This document shows, one piece after another, positions 55,082 through 63,985 of a stretch of DNA of 64,000 nucleotides (within the stretch, counting starts at the first letter, position 1; each line of letters starts with the position of its first letter). Origin of the DNA: Kibdelosporangium sp. MJ126-NF4 (GTDB taxonomy: Bacteria > Actinomycetota > Actinomycetes > Mycobacteriales > Pseudonocardiaceae); contig NZ_CDME01000021.1 in the NCBI RefSeq assembly GCF_000826545.1, positions 29,076-93,075 on the forward strand, read 5' to 3'. The notes beneath the pieces were generated by a model. The model made no database searches, had not been told where the DNA came from, and saw only the letters and a list, made by a program, of their open reading frames with translations. The position numbers and the translations under genes are program-made.

Positions 55082-55954
55082 ATGCGCGTAACCAGGCTGA
55101 CACTCGTGGCACTACTGCTGACCGCCGGGTGCGGGCAGTCCGTCACGGGGACACCCGTCGCCGATCCGGACGGCACCAGGAAGGCGGGCGAGAAGGCCTA
55201 CAGCGTCGCCGTCCAGGCGCTCAACGCCTACCTCCAGAAGACGACCGACCTCCGCGGCTCGATCTACTACTACGCCGCCGTCAACGAGCGCAAAAGCGGC
55301 TCGGACGTGGACATCGCCATGCGCGGCACACCGGCCGCGTTCTACTACAAGAGCCGGTCGAAGACGCCGCCCGGCTACGACTACGACACCTACCACCCGG
55401 CGAGCGATCCGCTCGAGTACGTCAAGCTCGGCCAGGCCTACTCCTCGATCGCGCCGACCCCGTGGGTGTCGATGCCCGCGACCGAGCCGGGGTTCACCTG
55501 CGCGATCGCGGGCCTGCAGACGCTATGCAAGATCAACGGCGCGCTTGACGCGACCGACAAGGCCAAGCCGCCCGGCCGGTCCACGACGGCGACGACGGCG
55601 GCCGATGGATCGACCGAGGTGCGCACCGAGATCACGCTGAAGGCGTTCGTCGACAACTCGGTGATCAACATCCCGGCGGACGTCGTCGGGCTGATCGAGC
55701 CGGGGCTGATGAACAAGCTCGTCCCGGTCAAGATCGTCGTCAACAGCGACGGGACCCTGCACCGGGCGGAGGTCAAGGGCGAGTTGCAGGGCTCGAAGAC
55801 GAAGGTGCAGATCGAGCTGGGCTACGAGTCGCGCGGCCCGGCGGACGCGAGCGACTTCCCCTCGGTTCCGCAGCCGGGTGAGCTCACCGCGCTGCCGGAC
55901 AAGGCCGCGAAGGACGATTTCTGGGACCGGATGGCGAAGATCAGGAACAATTAG
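55082..55954 (+). CDS. Lipoprotein, 290 aa
   Basis: Clear lipoprotein signal: RVTRLTLVALLLTAGCGQS with lipobox Cys19. The remaining sequence has beta-strand-rich stretches (STEVRTEITLKAFVDNSVIN and VPVKIVVNSDGTLHRAEVKG) reminiscent of LppX/LprG-type lipid-binding lipoproteins, but I am not certain. ATG at 55082 with GGGGG upstream. It is inserted between rplM and the esxT-like gene on the opposite strand, and ends at a bidirectional terminator. Confidence 0.8.
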   Translation: MRVTRLTLVALLLTAGCGQSVTGTPVADPDGTRKAGEKAYSVAVQALNAYLQKTTDLRGSIYYYAAVNERKSGSDVDIAMRGTPAAFYYKSRSKTPPGYDYDTYHPASDPLEYVKLGQAYSSIAPTPWVSMPATEPGFTCAIAGLQTLCKINGALDATDKAKPPGRSTTATTAADGSTEVRTEITLKAFVDNSVINIPADVVGLIEPGLMNKLVPVKIVVNSDGTLHRAEVKGELQGSKTKVQIELGYESRGPADASDFPSVPQPGELTALPDKAAKDDFWDRMAKIRNN

Positions 55955-55989
55955 TCGATCGGGAACAATGGATCCCGACAACGCGAAAA

Positions 55990-56020
55990 GGACCCCGGAT
56001 CACCGGGGTCCCTGCGCTTT
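55990..56020. terminator. Bidirectional terminator between lipoprotein and esxT-like genes
   Basis: GGACCCCGG (55990-55998), ATCA, CCGGGGTCC (56003-56011), with an A run before and a CTTTTT run after. It serves both convergent genes. Confidence 0.85.
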
Positions 56021-56033
56021 TTCGGCGGCCTGA

Positions 56034-56327
56034 TCAGCCCCAGAGTCCCTTGACGCCGTGCTCGGTCTCCTGGTAGTCCTGCGCGGCCTGAGTGGTGGCG
56101 ATACCGATCGAGGCCAGCACCTCGTTCAGCTCCTTCTGCGCCTTCTCCCAGTCGTCCTGCACCGCGCGCCACGCCTCCTTGGCTGCACCGGTGTAGGCCT
56201 CGCCGAGCGGGGCGAGCTGGCTGCGCAGCGTGTCGAGCTCACCGTCCATCTGGCCCGCGGCGGACTTGATCTGACCACCAGCCGCCTCGATCGCGGCGAA
56301 TTCAACCTTGATACGACCGTCTGACAT
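56034..56327 (-). CDS. esxT: WXG100-family protein, EsxT-like
   Basis: 97-aa ESX substrate of helix-turn-helix form. LDTLRSQLAPLGEAYTGAA and KAQKELNEVLASIG match M. tuberculosis EsxT of ESX-4, which also sits beside rplM. The turn reads Y45-T-G47 instead of W-x-G. The C-terminal export motif Y85-QET-E89 (YxxxE) is present. It follows the EsxU-like gene after 71 bases; the two are expected to form a heterodimer. ATG start with GAGGAA upstream. Confidence 0.85.
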   Translation of the reverse strand: MSDGRIKVEFAAIEAAGGQIKSAAGQMDGELDTLRSQLAPLGEAYTGAAKEAWRAVQDDWEKAQKELNEVLASIGIATTQAAQDYQETEHGVKGLWG

Positions 56328-56398
56328 TTTGAGTTCCTCCCAATGAAGCGAAAGTCTGATTCAGCGAACGAAAACCAACGACACGACCCGAATGCGGG

Positions 56399-56716
56399 TC
56401 AGAACGAGAACCCGCCCTCGGCCTTCGTGAAGGTCGACTTGTTCTCCTCTTCACGGTGGCCGTAGGCCTTGGCCGACGAGGCCAGGCTCTCGCCGATGGT
56501 CTGCAGGTCCGCCAGGATCTTGTCGGCGGCCGTGTTGAAGCGCTGGACCAGGTTGTGGAACGCCCTGGAGGCGTCGCCTTCCCAGGCACCCTCGAGCTGC
56601 GCGAGCTGGTTGCGCAGGGTGGTGATGTGGTTCAGCGAGCTCTCACGCACGTTGGCGGTGTCCTGCGAAGCCTTGTGCAGCATGTCCGGCGTAATCTGGA
56701 AAGAGCTGGTTGGCAT
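56399..56716 (-). CDS. esxU: WXG100-family protein, EsxU-like
   Basis: 105 aa with the canonical turn W45-E-G47 (LEGAWEGDASRAF) between two helices and a C-terminal YxxxE motif at Y85-GHR-E89, the same positions as in its partner. It is the ESX-4 WXG100 partner of the EsxT-like protein. ATG with GAAGGGGG upstream. A 304-base gap separates it from the ATPase gene, so the pair probably has its own promoter. Confidence 0.82.
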   Translation of the reverse strand: MPTSSFQITPDMLHKASQDTANVRESSLNHITTLRNQLAQLEGAWEGDASRAFHNLVQRFNTAADKILADLQTIGESLASSAKAYGHREEENKSTFTKAEGGFSF

Positions 56717-57020
56717 TGGGAGTGGCCCCCTTCATCGATGTTCCGGCTTGCACGTTCTTTGTTCGTACAACCCTTCCGACGCAGACCCTGCCAGGTCCGG
56801 TTCCACCTTGTCCGCAGAAGTTTCGAGGTAGTTGCTCTAGTAAACGCGAAAGTCCGGAACCGGGGTTTATCAGTGCAAATGCGAATACCCAGAAGGCCGC
56901 CGCCACCTGCGGTTATGCCGATTGGACCGGTGTCAGGGGCCGACGATTTGCTCTTGTGAAAAGTCGCCCGTCTTCGTCACCCGATTGGGGAACCGAGGCC
57001 GGTGTCCCGCGTTTCGCCGG
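56717..57020. other. Intergenic region upstream of the esxU-esxT pair
   Basis: 304 bases with no credible gene. The part at 56820-56900 is AT-rich relative to its surroundings (TAAACGCGAAAG, GTTTATCAGTGCAAATGC) and is the likely promoter region for the minus-strand esx pair; I could not fix a single promoter. Confidence 0.5.
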
Positions 57021-58859
57021 TCAGTTCACCGTCATCGTCCGGACCACCTGGTCACACGCGGCCATCACCCGGTCACGGCCGGTCTGCGTGTACTCGCAGC
57101 CGATGCTGACCTGAGCCTGCTTGTCGAACAGCACGAACCACTCGACGGTCGCGTTGTCGACCTGCTGCCGGTAGGTGACGACGTCCCGGTCGGCGTACCG
57201 GCCGTTCTCGTTCAGGTCCGACAGCCGCAGGTTGGTCGCCTGCTGGTAGCGCTGCCGCAGGCCGCCGACGGCCCGTTCCCGGTCGGTCGACGGGTCGAAG
57301 GCCAGCGCCAGCTCCTGGACGATGATCGTGTCCAGGCCCTGCTCGGCGTCCGCGGGCTTCACCCTGACCTCGCGGTAGGTCGTGTCCGACGCCACCTGCT
57401 TCCAGTCGGGCGGCATCGTGAACGTGTAGTCGAACTGGGCGATCGCGCGGCCTGGCGGTTGCTCGGGCGTCTCCGGTCCACCGCCGGAGGTCAGCACGAC
57501 GACGACCGCCACCGCGGCGGCCACGACCACGGCCGCAGCCGCGGTCATCCACAGCTTCCAGCCGCGCTTGGCAGGCGCGGGCGCCGACGGGAACTGCTGC
57601 GGCAACGGGTGTGATTGGGGCGGGCCCGAGCGGGGCAGCGATGGCTGAGGCGGACCCGGCTGAGTCGGCAGGCCTGGCTGCGCTGGCTGAGGAGGGGGCA
57701 GTGGTGCCGCCGGGGTGTTGCGTGGGCGGATCGGGCGGGTCGCGTCCGGCTGGACCGGACGGGTCGTTTCCTGCCGCACCGGGTGGCTCTGCTGACGGCT
57801 CTCGGCGGGGACGGCCTTCAACGCGCCGCGGGCGACCACTGTCTCCGGCTGGTCGAGCGTGGTCGGCACCAGACCGATCCGCTCATGCACCAGCCGCGCC
57901 ACCATCGGGATCCGGCTCGACCCGCCGACGAGGAACACCTGGTCGGCGCGGACACCGGATTCCCTGACCGCGGCCGCCACCAGTTCGACCGCGCGGCCGA
58001 GCGGTGCCGCGATCAGCTGTTCGAGATCCAGCCTGGTCACGTGCGCGTCGGCGAACGGATCCGGCATCGGCACGTCGGTGTAGGTGTGCCGGGACAATGT
58101 CTCCTTGGCGCCCTGGACATCCTGGGCGACGACCCGTCTGCGCCTGCGGTCGGCCAGCTCGCGGCCCTCGGTCAGCGCACGCCACCCGTCCGGGTCCGTG
58201 GTGGACACCAGCCGCCCGACGTGTTGCAGCAGCGCCTGGTCGACGTCGGCGCCGCCGAACGACGGGTCGCCTTTCGTTGCCAGGACCCGGAATCCGTACC
58301 CCGGGCGGCCCGTCCTGCCGACCACGCTGACGTCGATCGTGCCGCCGCCGATGTCCAGCACCGCGATCGTCTCCGCGGGCCCGGCGAACGCGTCGGCGTG
58401 GAACACGGCAGCCGCGACCGGTTCCGGCACCAGGGAAATCCGTTCGGACAACGCGTTGGCGGCCTGCCGGAGCACACGGGTGCGGATCCCGCCCCAGTCC
58501 GCCGGGTGGGTCAGGACCAGGTGGTCGACCGGGGCGCCGCCCGCGAACCGGCGTGCTTCGTCCAAGGCTCTCGTCAGCACGGCCCGGATGGCCTCCCTGA
58601 CCGGGACCACCTTGTTGCCCAGCAGCAACTCGGGTTCGTCGATGCGGCGCTTGGGGTGGGGTTCGTAGCGGGACGGGTCGACGGCGGCCTGGCGTTCGGC
58701 CTCAAGCCCGACGAACAGCCTCCCGTCCGGCGACGCGTACACCGCCGAGGACAGCACGGGACGCCCGTCCAGCGCGACGACCTGCGGTTCGCGGCCGTTC
58801 ACCGACACGGCGACACACGTGCTGGACGTCCCGAAGTCCACGGCGACGCGCAGCGTCAT
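57021..58859 (-). CDS. DnaK-like ATPase fused to Rv3446c-type T7SS domain
   Basis: 612 aa. Residues 1-350 are an Hsp70-type actin-fold ATPase: VAVDFGTSSTCVAV (phosphate 1), VLDIGGGTIDVSVV (phosphate 2), FLVGGSSRIPMV (adenosine). The Hsp70 peptide-binding domain is absent. A Pro/Gln-rich linker of about 70 residues precedes one membrane helix (AAAAVVVAAAVAVVVVLT). The external C-terminal domain (YTFTMPPDWKQVASD to VEWFVLFDKQAQVSIGCEY) matches the Rv3446c-family T7SS-associated domain. Location upstream of esxU-esxT equals Rv3446c. It may energise or regulate ESX-4 across the membrane (inference). Confidence 0.85.
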   Translation of the reverse strand: MTLRVAVDFGTSSTCVAVSVNGREPQVVALDGRPVLSSAVYASPDGRLFVGLEAERQAAVDPSRYEPHPKRRIDEPELLLGNKVVPVREAIRAVLTRALDEARRFAGGAPVDHLVLTHPADWGGIRTRVLRQAANALSERISLVPEPVAAAVFHADAFAGPAETIAVLDIGGGTIDVSVVGRTGRPGYGFRVLATKGDPSFGGADVDQALLQHVGRLVSTTDPDGWRALTEGRELADRRRRRVVAQDVQGAKETLSRHTYTDVPMPDPFADAHVTRLDLEQLIAAPLGRAVELVAAAVRESGVRADQVFLVGGSSRIPMVARLVHERIGLVPTTLDQPETVVARGALKAVPAESRQQSHPVRQETTRPVQPDATRPIRPRNTPAAPLPPPQPAQPGLPTQPGPPQPSLPRSGPPQSHPLPQQFPSAPAPAKRGWKLWMTAAAAVVVAAAVAVVVVLTSGGGPETPEQPPGRAIAQFDYTFTMPPDWKQVASDTTYREVRVKPADAEQGLDTIIVQELALAFDPSTDRERAVGGLRQRYQQATNLRLSDLNENGRYADRDVVTYRQQVDNATVEWFVLFDKQAQVSIGCEYTQTGRDRVMAACDQVVRTMTVN

Positions 58860-58931
58860 CTACCCGATCACCCCTGAGAACTCGAAGCCCGTTCGAATCG
58901 TAGGGGGTTGCCCATTCTCACGTTCCGGTCA

Positions 58932-58948
58932 CTAGTGGTTGCCACTAG
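58932..58948. other. Small hairpin at the end of the response regulator gene
   Basis: CTAGTGG-TTG-CCACTAG, perfect 7-bp arms spanning the response-regulator stop codon. No T run; possible weak terminator or operator. Confidence 0.4.
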
Positions 58949-59604
58949 CTGTCGAGCAGCCCCGCGTCGTGCACGAGCAGGGCGATCTGCACGCGGTTGT
59001 TCAGGTCCAGTTTCGTCAGCACGCTCGACACGTGCGTCTTGACCGTCGGCACGCTGAGGTAGAGCGACGCGGCGATCTCGGCGTTGGACTTGCCGTGGCC
59101 GACCGCGACGGCGACCTCGCGCTCCCGGTCGGACAACCCCTCGAGACGGTCACGGGCGTCGATCCGGCGCCGGTCGTGGTCGCTCTCGGCGACACGGTTG
59201 ATCAACCGCCTCGTCACGGCGGGCGACAGCACCGGGCTGCCCGTGGCCACGCGGCGGACCGCATCGACGATCTCACCCGGTGGGGTGTCCTTGAGCAGGA
59301 AGCCCGCGGCCCCCGCACGCAGTGCCCGCAGCACGTGGACGTCGGCGTCGAACGTGGTCAGAATGATCACTTCGGGTGAATCCGGCCGGGACCGCAGGAT
59401 CTCGGTCGCGGACAGGCCGTCCATCGCGGGCATCCGGATGTCCATCAGGACGACGTCCGGTCTGTGCCGGTCCACCAACGGCACCACCTCGGTCCCGTCC
59501 TTCGCCTCTCCGACAACGGTGATGTCCGGCGCGCCGCCGAGCATCATGACAAGGCCCGCACGAACCAGGGCGTCATCGTCCACGATGAGGACAGAGGTGG
59601 TCAC
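58945..59604 (-). CDS. NarL/LuxR-family response regulator
   Basis: 219 aa. The receiver domain is intact (VDDDAL acidic pair, phospho-Asp in VVLMDIRMPAMDG, Lys in FLLKDT). The HTH is LSDREREVAVAVGHGKSNAEIA with TVKTHVSSVLTKL. GTG start overlaps the kinase stop (GTGA), so both form a two-component system. It is inserted between the ESX-4 ATPase and mycosin genes, which makes control of the secretion locus plausible. Confidence 0.92.
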   Translation of the reverse strand: MTTSVLIVDDDALVRAGLVMMLGGAPDITVVGEAKDGTEVVPLVDRHRPDVVLMDIRMPAMDGLSATEILRSRPDSPEVIILTTFDADVHVLRALRAGAAGFLLKDTPPGEIVDAVRRVATGSPVLSPAVTRRLINRVAESDHDRRRIDARDRLEGLSDREREVAVAVGHGKSNAEIAASLYLSVPTVKTHVSSVLTKLDLNNRVQIALLVHDAGLLDS

Positions 59605-60716
59605 GCAGGCCACGGTAGCCATGCCCGCAGGCACCATCCCTCGGTGGTCGGACCGTGCTCGAACCGGCCGTCGGCCAACGCGACGCGTTCGCCGATCCCC
59701 TTGAGGCCCTGGCCGTCGGTCTTCTCGGTGACCGGTTCGGCGAGGGTGTTGACGACCTCGACGGTCATGCCCTGCTCCGGCTCGCCGCTCAGCACCACGC
59801 GGACGTCCGCGCCGGGAGCGTGCTTCCTGGCGTTGGTCAGTCCTTCTTGGACAACCCGGTAGCTCGTCAGACCGAGCAGGTCCGGCACCGTCCCACGGAG
59901 GTCCTGGCGCAACTGCACCTTCATCCCCGCACGACGGGACTCGGTGACCAGCGTGGCCACATCGGCCAGTGTCGGCTGGGGCAGCTCCCCGACGGGAGCT
60001 CTGAGCACACCGATGACCTCACGGAGATCCTGCAACGCCTGGTGCGCGCTTTCCCTGATCACCTTGGCAGCTCTGGCTATGTCGCCCGTCGGCGCGGCCG
60101 GGTTGTACTCCAGTGCGCCCGCGTGCACGCTCAGCAACGACAGGCGGTGGCCGAGCACGTCGTGCATCTCCCGTGCGATCTCCTCCCTGACCTGGTGGGC
60201 TCGCAGCTGCGCCTCGGTCTCGGCTCGGGTGGCACGGTCCCGCAACGAGATGATCAGCTGGCGCCGGTGGTAGACGACCATTCCCCAGCCCTGGGCGACA
60301 CCCTGGACGGTGACCGCGAGCACGAGCATTGTCGTCATCTCGCCGGTCTCCGGGCGGACGAGGACGAAGACGGCCGACGAGACCAGGCTCACCAGGAACA
60401 CCGGGATGGAGATCTTCGGCGGCCGGTGCACAGCGACGGTGAACAGCGCCACGATCATCGCGCCACCGGTGAGCTCGGTGAACGTGGACACGGCCAGCAG
60501 GGACAACGCGATCTGCACCGGCCAGCGCCTGCGGATCCAGATCGTGCCGCAGGCCAGGACGCCGAGCACCTGGTCGACCTTGAACAGCCACGACGGATCG
60601 GGCAACGGCACGTGCCCGCTGAATCGGTCGTTGGCCGCGAGCACACTGAGCAGGGCCGCGAAAAGAAACAAGGTCGTATCGACCAGCCAGTCACGAACCC
60701 CGCGGCGGCGCCTCAT
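59601..60716 (-). CDS. Sensor histidine kinase, NarL-partner type
   Basis: 371 aa. Several membrane helices fill the first 150 residues with no large external domain, so it probably senses a membrane or envelope signal. The phospho-acceptor region is REEIAREMHDVLGHRLSLLS (HisKA_3), and the ATPase domain has EGLTNARKHAPGA and GLKGIGERVAL. ATG start at 60716; TACAGT nine bases upstream. Cotranscribed with the response regulator. Confidence 0.92.
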   Translation of the reverse strand: MRRRRGVRDWLVDTTLFLFAALLSVLAANDRFSGHVPLPDPSWLFKVDQVLGVLACGTIWIRRRWPVQIALSLLAVSTFTELTGGAMIVALFTVAVHRPPKISIPVFLVSLVSSAVFVLVRPETGEMTTMLVLAVTVQGVAQGWGMVVYHRRQLIISLRDRATRAETEAQLRAHQVREEIAREMHDVLGHRLSLLSVHAGALEYNPAAPTGDIARAAKVIRESAHQALQDLREVIGVLRAPVGELPQPTLADVATLVTESRRAGMKVQLRQDLRGTVPDLLGLTSYRVVQEGLTNARKHAPGADVRVVLSGEPEQGMTVEVVNTLAEPVTEKTDGQGLKGIGERVALADGRFEHGPTTEGWCLRAWLPWPA

Positions 60717-60833
60717 GGTTCATGGACTGTACGCGGGGATCGAGCGCGTCCCGCGAAGTTGATACTTTGGTCGCAGCGGCCGGTTCTTCCGGCCGATCCG
60801 CAGGTCACGGCCTTGTTCGTAGCTTTGACCACC

Positions 60834-61058
60834 ATGCGGAAGGCTATCTGGGTGCTGGGGATGTTCCTGCTGCTCGTCGGGATCAGCGGGACCATCGACC
60901 ATCTTTTCCACCAGCCGTTCTTCGGGTTCATCCTGAACTCGGTGAATCGCTGGGTCATTCCCAACATCGGCTTTCTCGCCGGTTATGAGTTGTACGCCAA
61001 CCTCACTGTTGCCGCGGTGGGAGCGGCGCTGGCCATTGCCGCGTACCGCTCCAGTTGA
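60834..61058 (+). CDS. Small two-helix membrane protein
   Basis: 74 aa. Two membrane helices (AIWVLGMFLLLVGISGTI and LTVAAVGAALAIAAY) flank a short amphipathic loop. No family recognised. ATG start without a ribosome site; TAGCTT eight bases upstream suggests a near-leaderless transcript. It is divergent from the histidine kinase and convergent to mycP within the ESX-4 block. It might interact with the kinase or be a passenger. Confidence 0.6.
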   Translation: MRKAIWVLGMFLLLVGISGTIDHLFHQPFFGFILNSVNRWVIPNIGFLAGYELYANLTVAAVGAALAIAAYRSS

Positions 61059-61066
61059 ACCGGCTG

Positions 61067-62485
61067 TCAGCTTTCTTCTGGTTCCGGTTTGTTGCGGCGG
61101 ATCGCGTGCATGATGAACAGCGTCAGCAACAGAAGCACGACACCGCCACCCGCACCGATCAGCGCCACGGTCATCGCTGTCCAGTCCTTGGGGCGGAACG
61201 GGGGCATGCCGGCAGGCAGGTTCTCCGCCCGGTCCGCCGGGATTCCGAACTCGGGCGGGACCATCGAGGTCAGTGCCGCGGTCGGGTTGATCATCCCGTA
61301 GCCGACCAGGTTGTCCCGGCCACCGGGCGCTGCCGGGTGCTGGGCCGTCATCTTGATCCGGTTCATCACCTGGCGAGCTCCCAGCGTGGGGAACCGCTCC
61401 CGGACCAACGCGGCGAGTCCGGCCACGTAGGGCGCTGCGAAGCTGGTTCCCTGGATCTCCACCGGCTTGCCGCCCTGCACTGTCCGGTTCGCCAGTTCGC
61501 CTGCCGGGTCCAGTGAGATGATCTCCGTTCCCGGCGCCGCCACGCTCACCCACGGCCCCTGCACGCTGAACTGCGCGAGGTTTCCGTTGCGCTGCACCGC
61601 CGACACCGAGAGCACGTCCTCGGCGAACCACGGCGGGGTCACGATGTGCGTCGGCTGCTTGGGGTCCGGGCCGTTCTTCGCGTCCGTGCAGATCGGGCCG
61701 AGGTTTCCGGCCGACGCCACGACCACCTTGTCCTTGTCCTCGACCGCGTAGCGCAGTGCCCGCTGCAGGTCCTTCTCCGGCTCGGAGATCGCGTACGTCG
61801 CCAGCCTGCAGTTGTCCACCGACATGTTGATCACGGTGACTTCCGCGGTGTCCGCCGCGTTGCGCACCGCCTGCGCCAGCGTCTTCAGGTCGCCCGCCGT
61901 CTGGTCCTGCGGGTCCGGGTTCTCCGCGGTCGGCGGCGGTTTTCCCTTGTAGTTCTCGCTGGACTGGCGGATTGCCAGGATCTTCGCGTCCGGCGCCACC
62001 CCGGTGAAGCCGATCCGGCTGAGGTCCGGGCTCTTCGCCGCGATGATCCCGGCGACCTCCGTCCCGTGTCCGTCGCAGTCCTCGGTGGCATTCGCGGTCC
62101 TGCTGACGTAGTCGGCGCCTGCCACCACACGGCCGCCGAAGTACTTGTGGTCGCGAACGCCGGTGTCGATCACCGCGACCATCTGGCCCTTGCCGGTCGC
62201 GAACGCGTGCACCTCTTCGATGCGCAGTTGCTGCTGGCCCCACGGCTTGTTGGGCAGCACCACGTTCTCGGCCAGCGTGCCGATGCAGCCGCTGGCCTTC
62301 TTGTATTCGATGTTCGCCGGTGGCGCCTTCGTGTCCGTCACCACCGGACGGCTCAGATCCACCTTCGGCGGCTCGGCTCCGGAGGCCGGTGCGTTCTTCT
62401 GCTGCTGGGCGTACGCGGGCTGACCGAAGAGCAGCCCCGTGACGGCCGTGGCCGCCGCGATCTTCCTGACCGTCGTGTTCTTCAT
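61067..62485 (-). CDS. mycP: Mycosin, membrane-anchored subtilisin-like protease (MycP4 type)
   Basis: 472 aa. Signal peptide (RKIAAATAVTGLLFG), then a subtilase domain with the triad Asp in VAVIDTGV, His in CDGHGTEVAGI and Ser in GTSFAAPYVAG, then a Pro-rich linker and a C-terminal membrane helix (ALIGAGGGVVLLLLTLFIM). Mycosins are required for stable ESX secretion. The ATG overlaps the eccD stop by one base (TGATG). The order eccD-mycP is that of ESX-4. Confidence 0.95.
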   Translation of the reverse strand: MKNTTVRKIAAATAVTGLLFGQPAYAQQQKNAPASGAEPPKVDLSRPVVTDTKAPPANIEYKKASGCIGTLAENVVLPNKPWGQQQLRIEEVHAFATGKGQMVAVIDTGVRDHKYFGGRVVAGADYVSRTANATEDCDGHGTEVAGIIAAKSPDLSRIGFTGVAPDAKILAIRQSSENYKGKPPPTAENPDPQDQTAGDLKTLAQAVRNAADTAEVTVINMSVDNCRLATYAISEPEKDLQRALRYAVEDKDKVVVASAGNLGPICTDAKNGPDPKQPTHIVTPPWFAEDVLSVSAVQRNGNLAQFSVQGPWVSVAAPGTEIISLDPAGELANRTVQGGKPVEIQGTSFAAPYVAGLAALVRERFPTLGARQVMNRIKMTAQHPAAPGGRDNLVGYGMINPTAALTSMVPPEFGIPADRAENLPAGMPPFRPKDWTAMTVALIGAGGGVVLLLLTLFIMHAIRRNKPEPEES

Positions 62486-63882
62486 CAGATCTTGAAGTTC
62501 AGGTGCCGCAACGTCGAGTACAGGTCCATCACGGCCAGCGCGAGGGGCAGCACGGCCGCGATGCAGATCGCTTCGAACACCTCCACACTGCGCCGCAGCG
62601 GCGGTGAGAACCTCTGTTCGGGGAAGATCACGCCAAGGACCAGGGCCGCCACGCCGATCAGCACCAACGCGCCGAACACCCACAGCAGACGGTCGAACGG
62701 GCTGGCCACGGACAGCCAGCCGATCAGCACACCGGCCGCGGACAGCATGCCTGTCGCCAGCAGCGCCACCGCCTGGCTGCCGTTCGCGTACGTCCGGCCG
62801 CGCAGCAGCAGCACGAGCGTGACCACGATCGCGGTGATGATTCCCCAGATCCCCGGGGCCGTCGCGCTGATCATCGCGGACACCGCCGCCACGATCCCGC
62901 TGCCGACGATCATCCCGGTCATGTACTCGTGTGCGAGGCCCGCACGGCGCTCGATCGAGCGGTAGTCCGGCATGGCCGAGTCTTCTTTGAGGTCCTCCGC
63001 GCTGCCCGGCACGTTCGGCAGCGGCAGCTTCGCCAGCTGGATCGTCAACCTCGGCAGCATCGAGATGCCCGCGAGGGCCGCTGCCGCCGCGCCCGCCGCG
63101 ATGCCGGGCGCCGGGTGGTCGATCACCGTGCCGACCGTGAACGCCAGTATGCCGAACACCGAGGCCGTCCCGGCCGCGACGAACGTCGTCACACCCGCGC
63201 CGATCAGCATGATCGACGCCGAGGCCACGATTCCCATCAGCACCGAGCCGAGCAGGAAGTTCGCCGCGCCGAGGCCGTCGGGGACGATGTAGATCCCGCT
63301 CACGAACGCCATCGGCAGGCCACCGGCCGCGGCGATCAGCACGCCCGCCGTCGTCGCCTGGTAGGCGCGGGCCACCACCGCTCCCGCCGCGACCGCGACC
63401 AACGCGGTCGCTCCGGCCGCGACAGCCGCCGCGAGCTGGGAGCCGCCGTTGACCGGCCCGCCGAGGAACACCGCGACCGCCGCGATGAGCAGCGCCAGCG
63501 CACCGGCCACGTAGCCGATGCGGTTGGCCGTCTCCTTGGTCCACGGCCGGAAGCTGTCCGGGCTGGACTCGGCGATCGCGTCGACCACGTCGTCGTACAG
63601 CGGCGGCGGCGGGTTCTCGTTGCGCCTGCGCAGCTGCAGCATGTCGCCGTCGACGATGCCGAGCGAGCCGAGCGTCCTGCTCGGCTCGAGCGGGCTGTCG
63701 CCCAGCTTGGCCAGGCACCAGCCGCCGTGCCGGGCGCCGCCGTCCGGCGTCGCTTCCTTGGCCATGTCCAGCAGCATCGGCAGCAGGTCGGCCACTGAGA
63801 CGTCAGCCGGAAGCGCGACGTCGATGCGCGTTCTCGGCGCGACGACCGTCACCCTGCTGAACACCGTCGTACCGGTAGCCAC
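62485..63882 (-). CDS. eccD: ESX membrane channel component EccD (EccD4 type)
   Basis: 465 aa. The N-terminal ubiquitin-like domain (about residues 1-95; RVTVVAPRTRIDVALPADV) is followed by about eleven membrane helices, typical of EccD. GTG start with AAGGGGG five bases upstream. Translationally coupled to mycP. EccB and EccC, the other ESX-4 core parts, are not in the window and probably lie just to the right. Confidence 0.95.
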   Translation of the reverse strand: MATGTTVFSRVTVVAPRTRIDVALPADVSVADLLPMLLDMAKEATPDGGARHGGWCLAKLGDSPLEPSRTLGSLGIVDGDMLQLRRRNENPPPPLYDDVVDAIAESSPDSFRPWTKETANRIGYVAGALALLIAAVAVFLGGPVNGGSQLAAAVAAGATALVAVAAGAVVARAYQATTAGVLIAAAGGLPMAFVSGIYIVPDGLGAANFLLGSVLMGIVASASIMLIGAGVTTFVAAGTASVFGILAFTVGTVIDHPAPGIAAGAAAAALAGISMLPRLTIQLAKLPLPNVPGSAEDLKEDSAMPDYRSIERRAGLAHEYMTGMIVGSGIVAAVSAMISATAPGIWGIITAIVVTLVLLLRGRTYANGSQAVALLATGMLSAAGVLIGWLSVASPFDRLLWVFGALVLIGVAALVLGVIFPEQRFSPPLRRSVEVFEAICIAAVLPLALAVMDLYSTLRHLNFKI

Positions 63883-63925
63883 GCCTGCCCCCTTCGAGCC
63901 CTTTACACCCTTGATGACCCTATTC

Positions 63926-63985
63926 GGTCGCCCACTTGGCCGGGTACTTCTTCACCGAATGGCGCATCCGCGTCGGTGGGCGACC
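63926..63985. promoter_or_regulatory. Inverted repeat upstream of eccD at the window edge
   Basis: GGTCGCCCAC (63926-63935) is perfectly inverted at 63976-63985 (GTGGGCGACC). A TAGTAT box (63987-63992) follows, pointing right, so a divergent gene probably starts just past base 64000. Confidence 0.45.
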
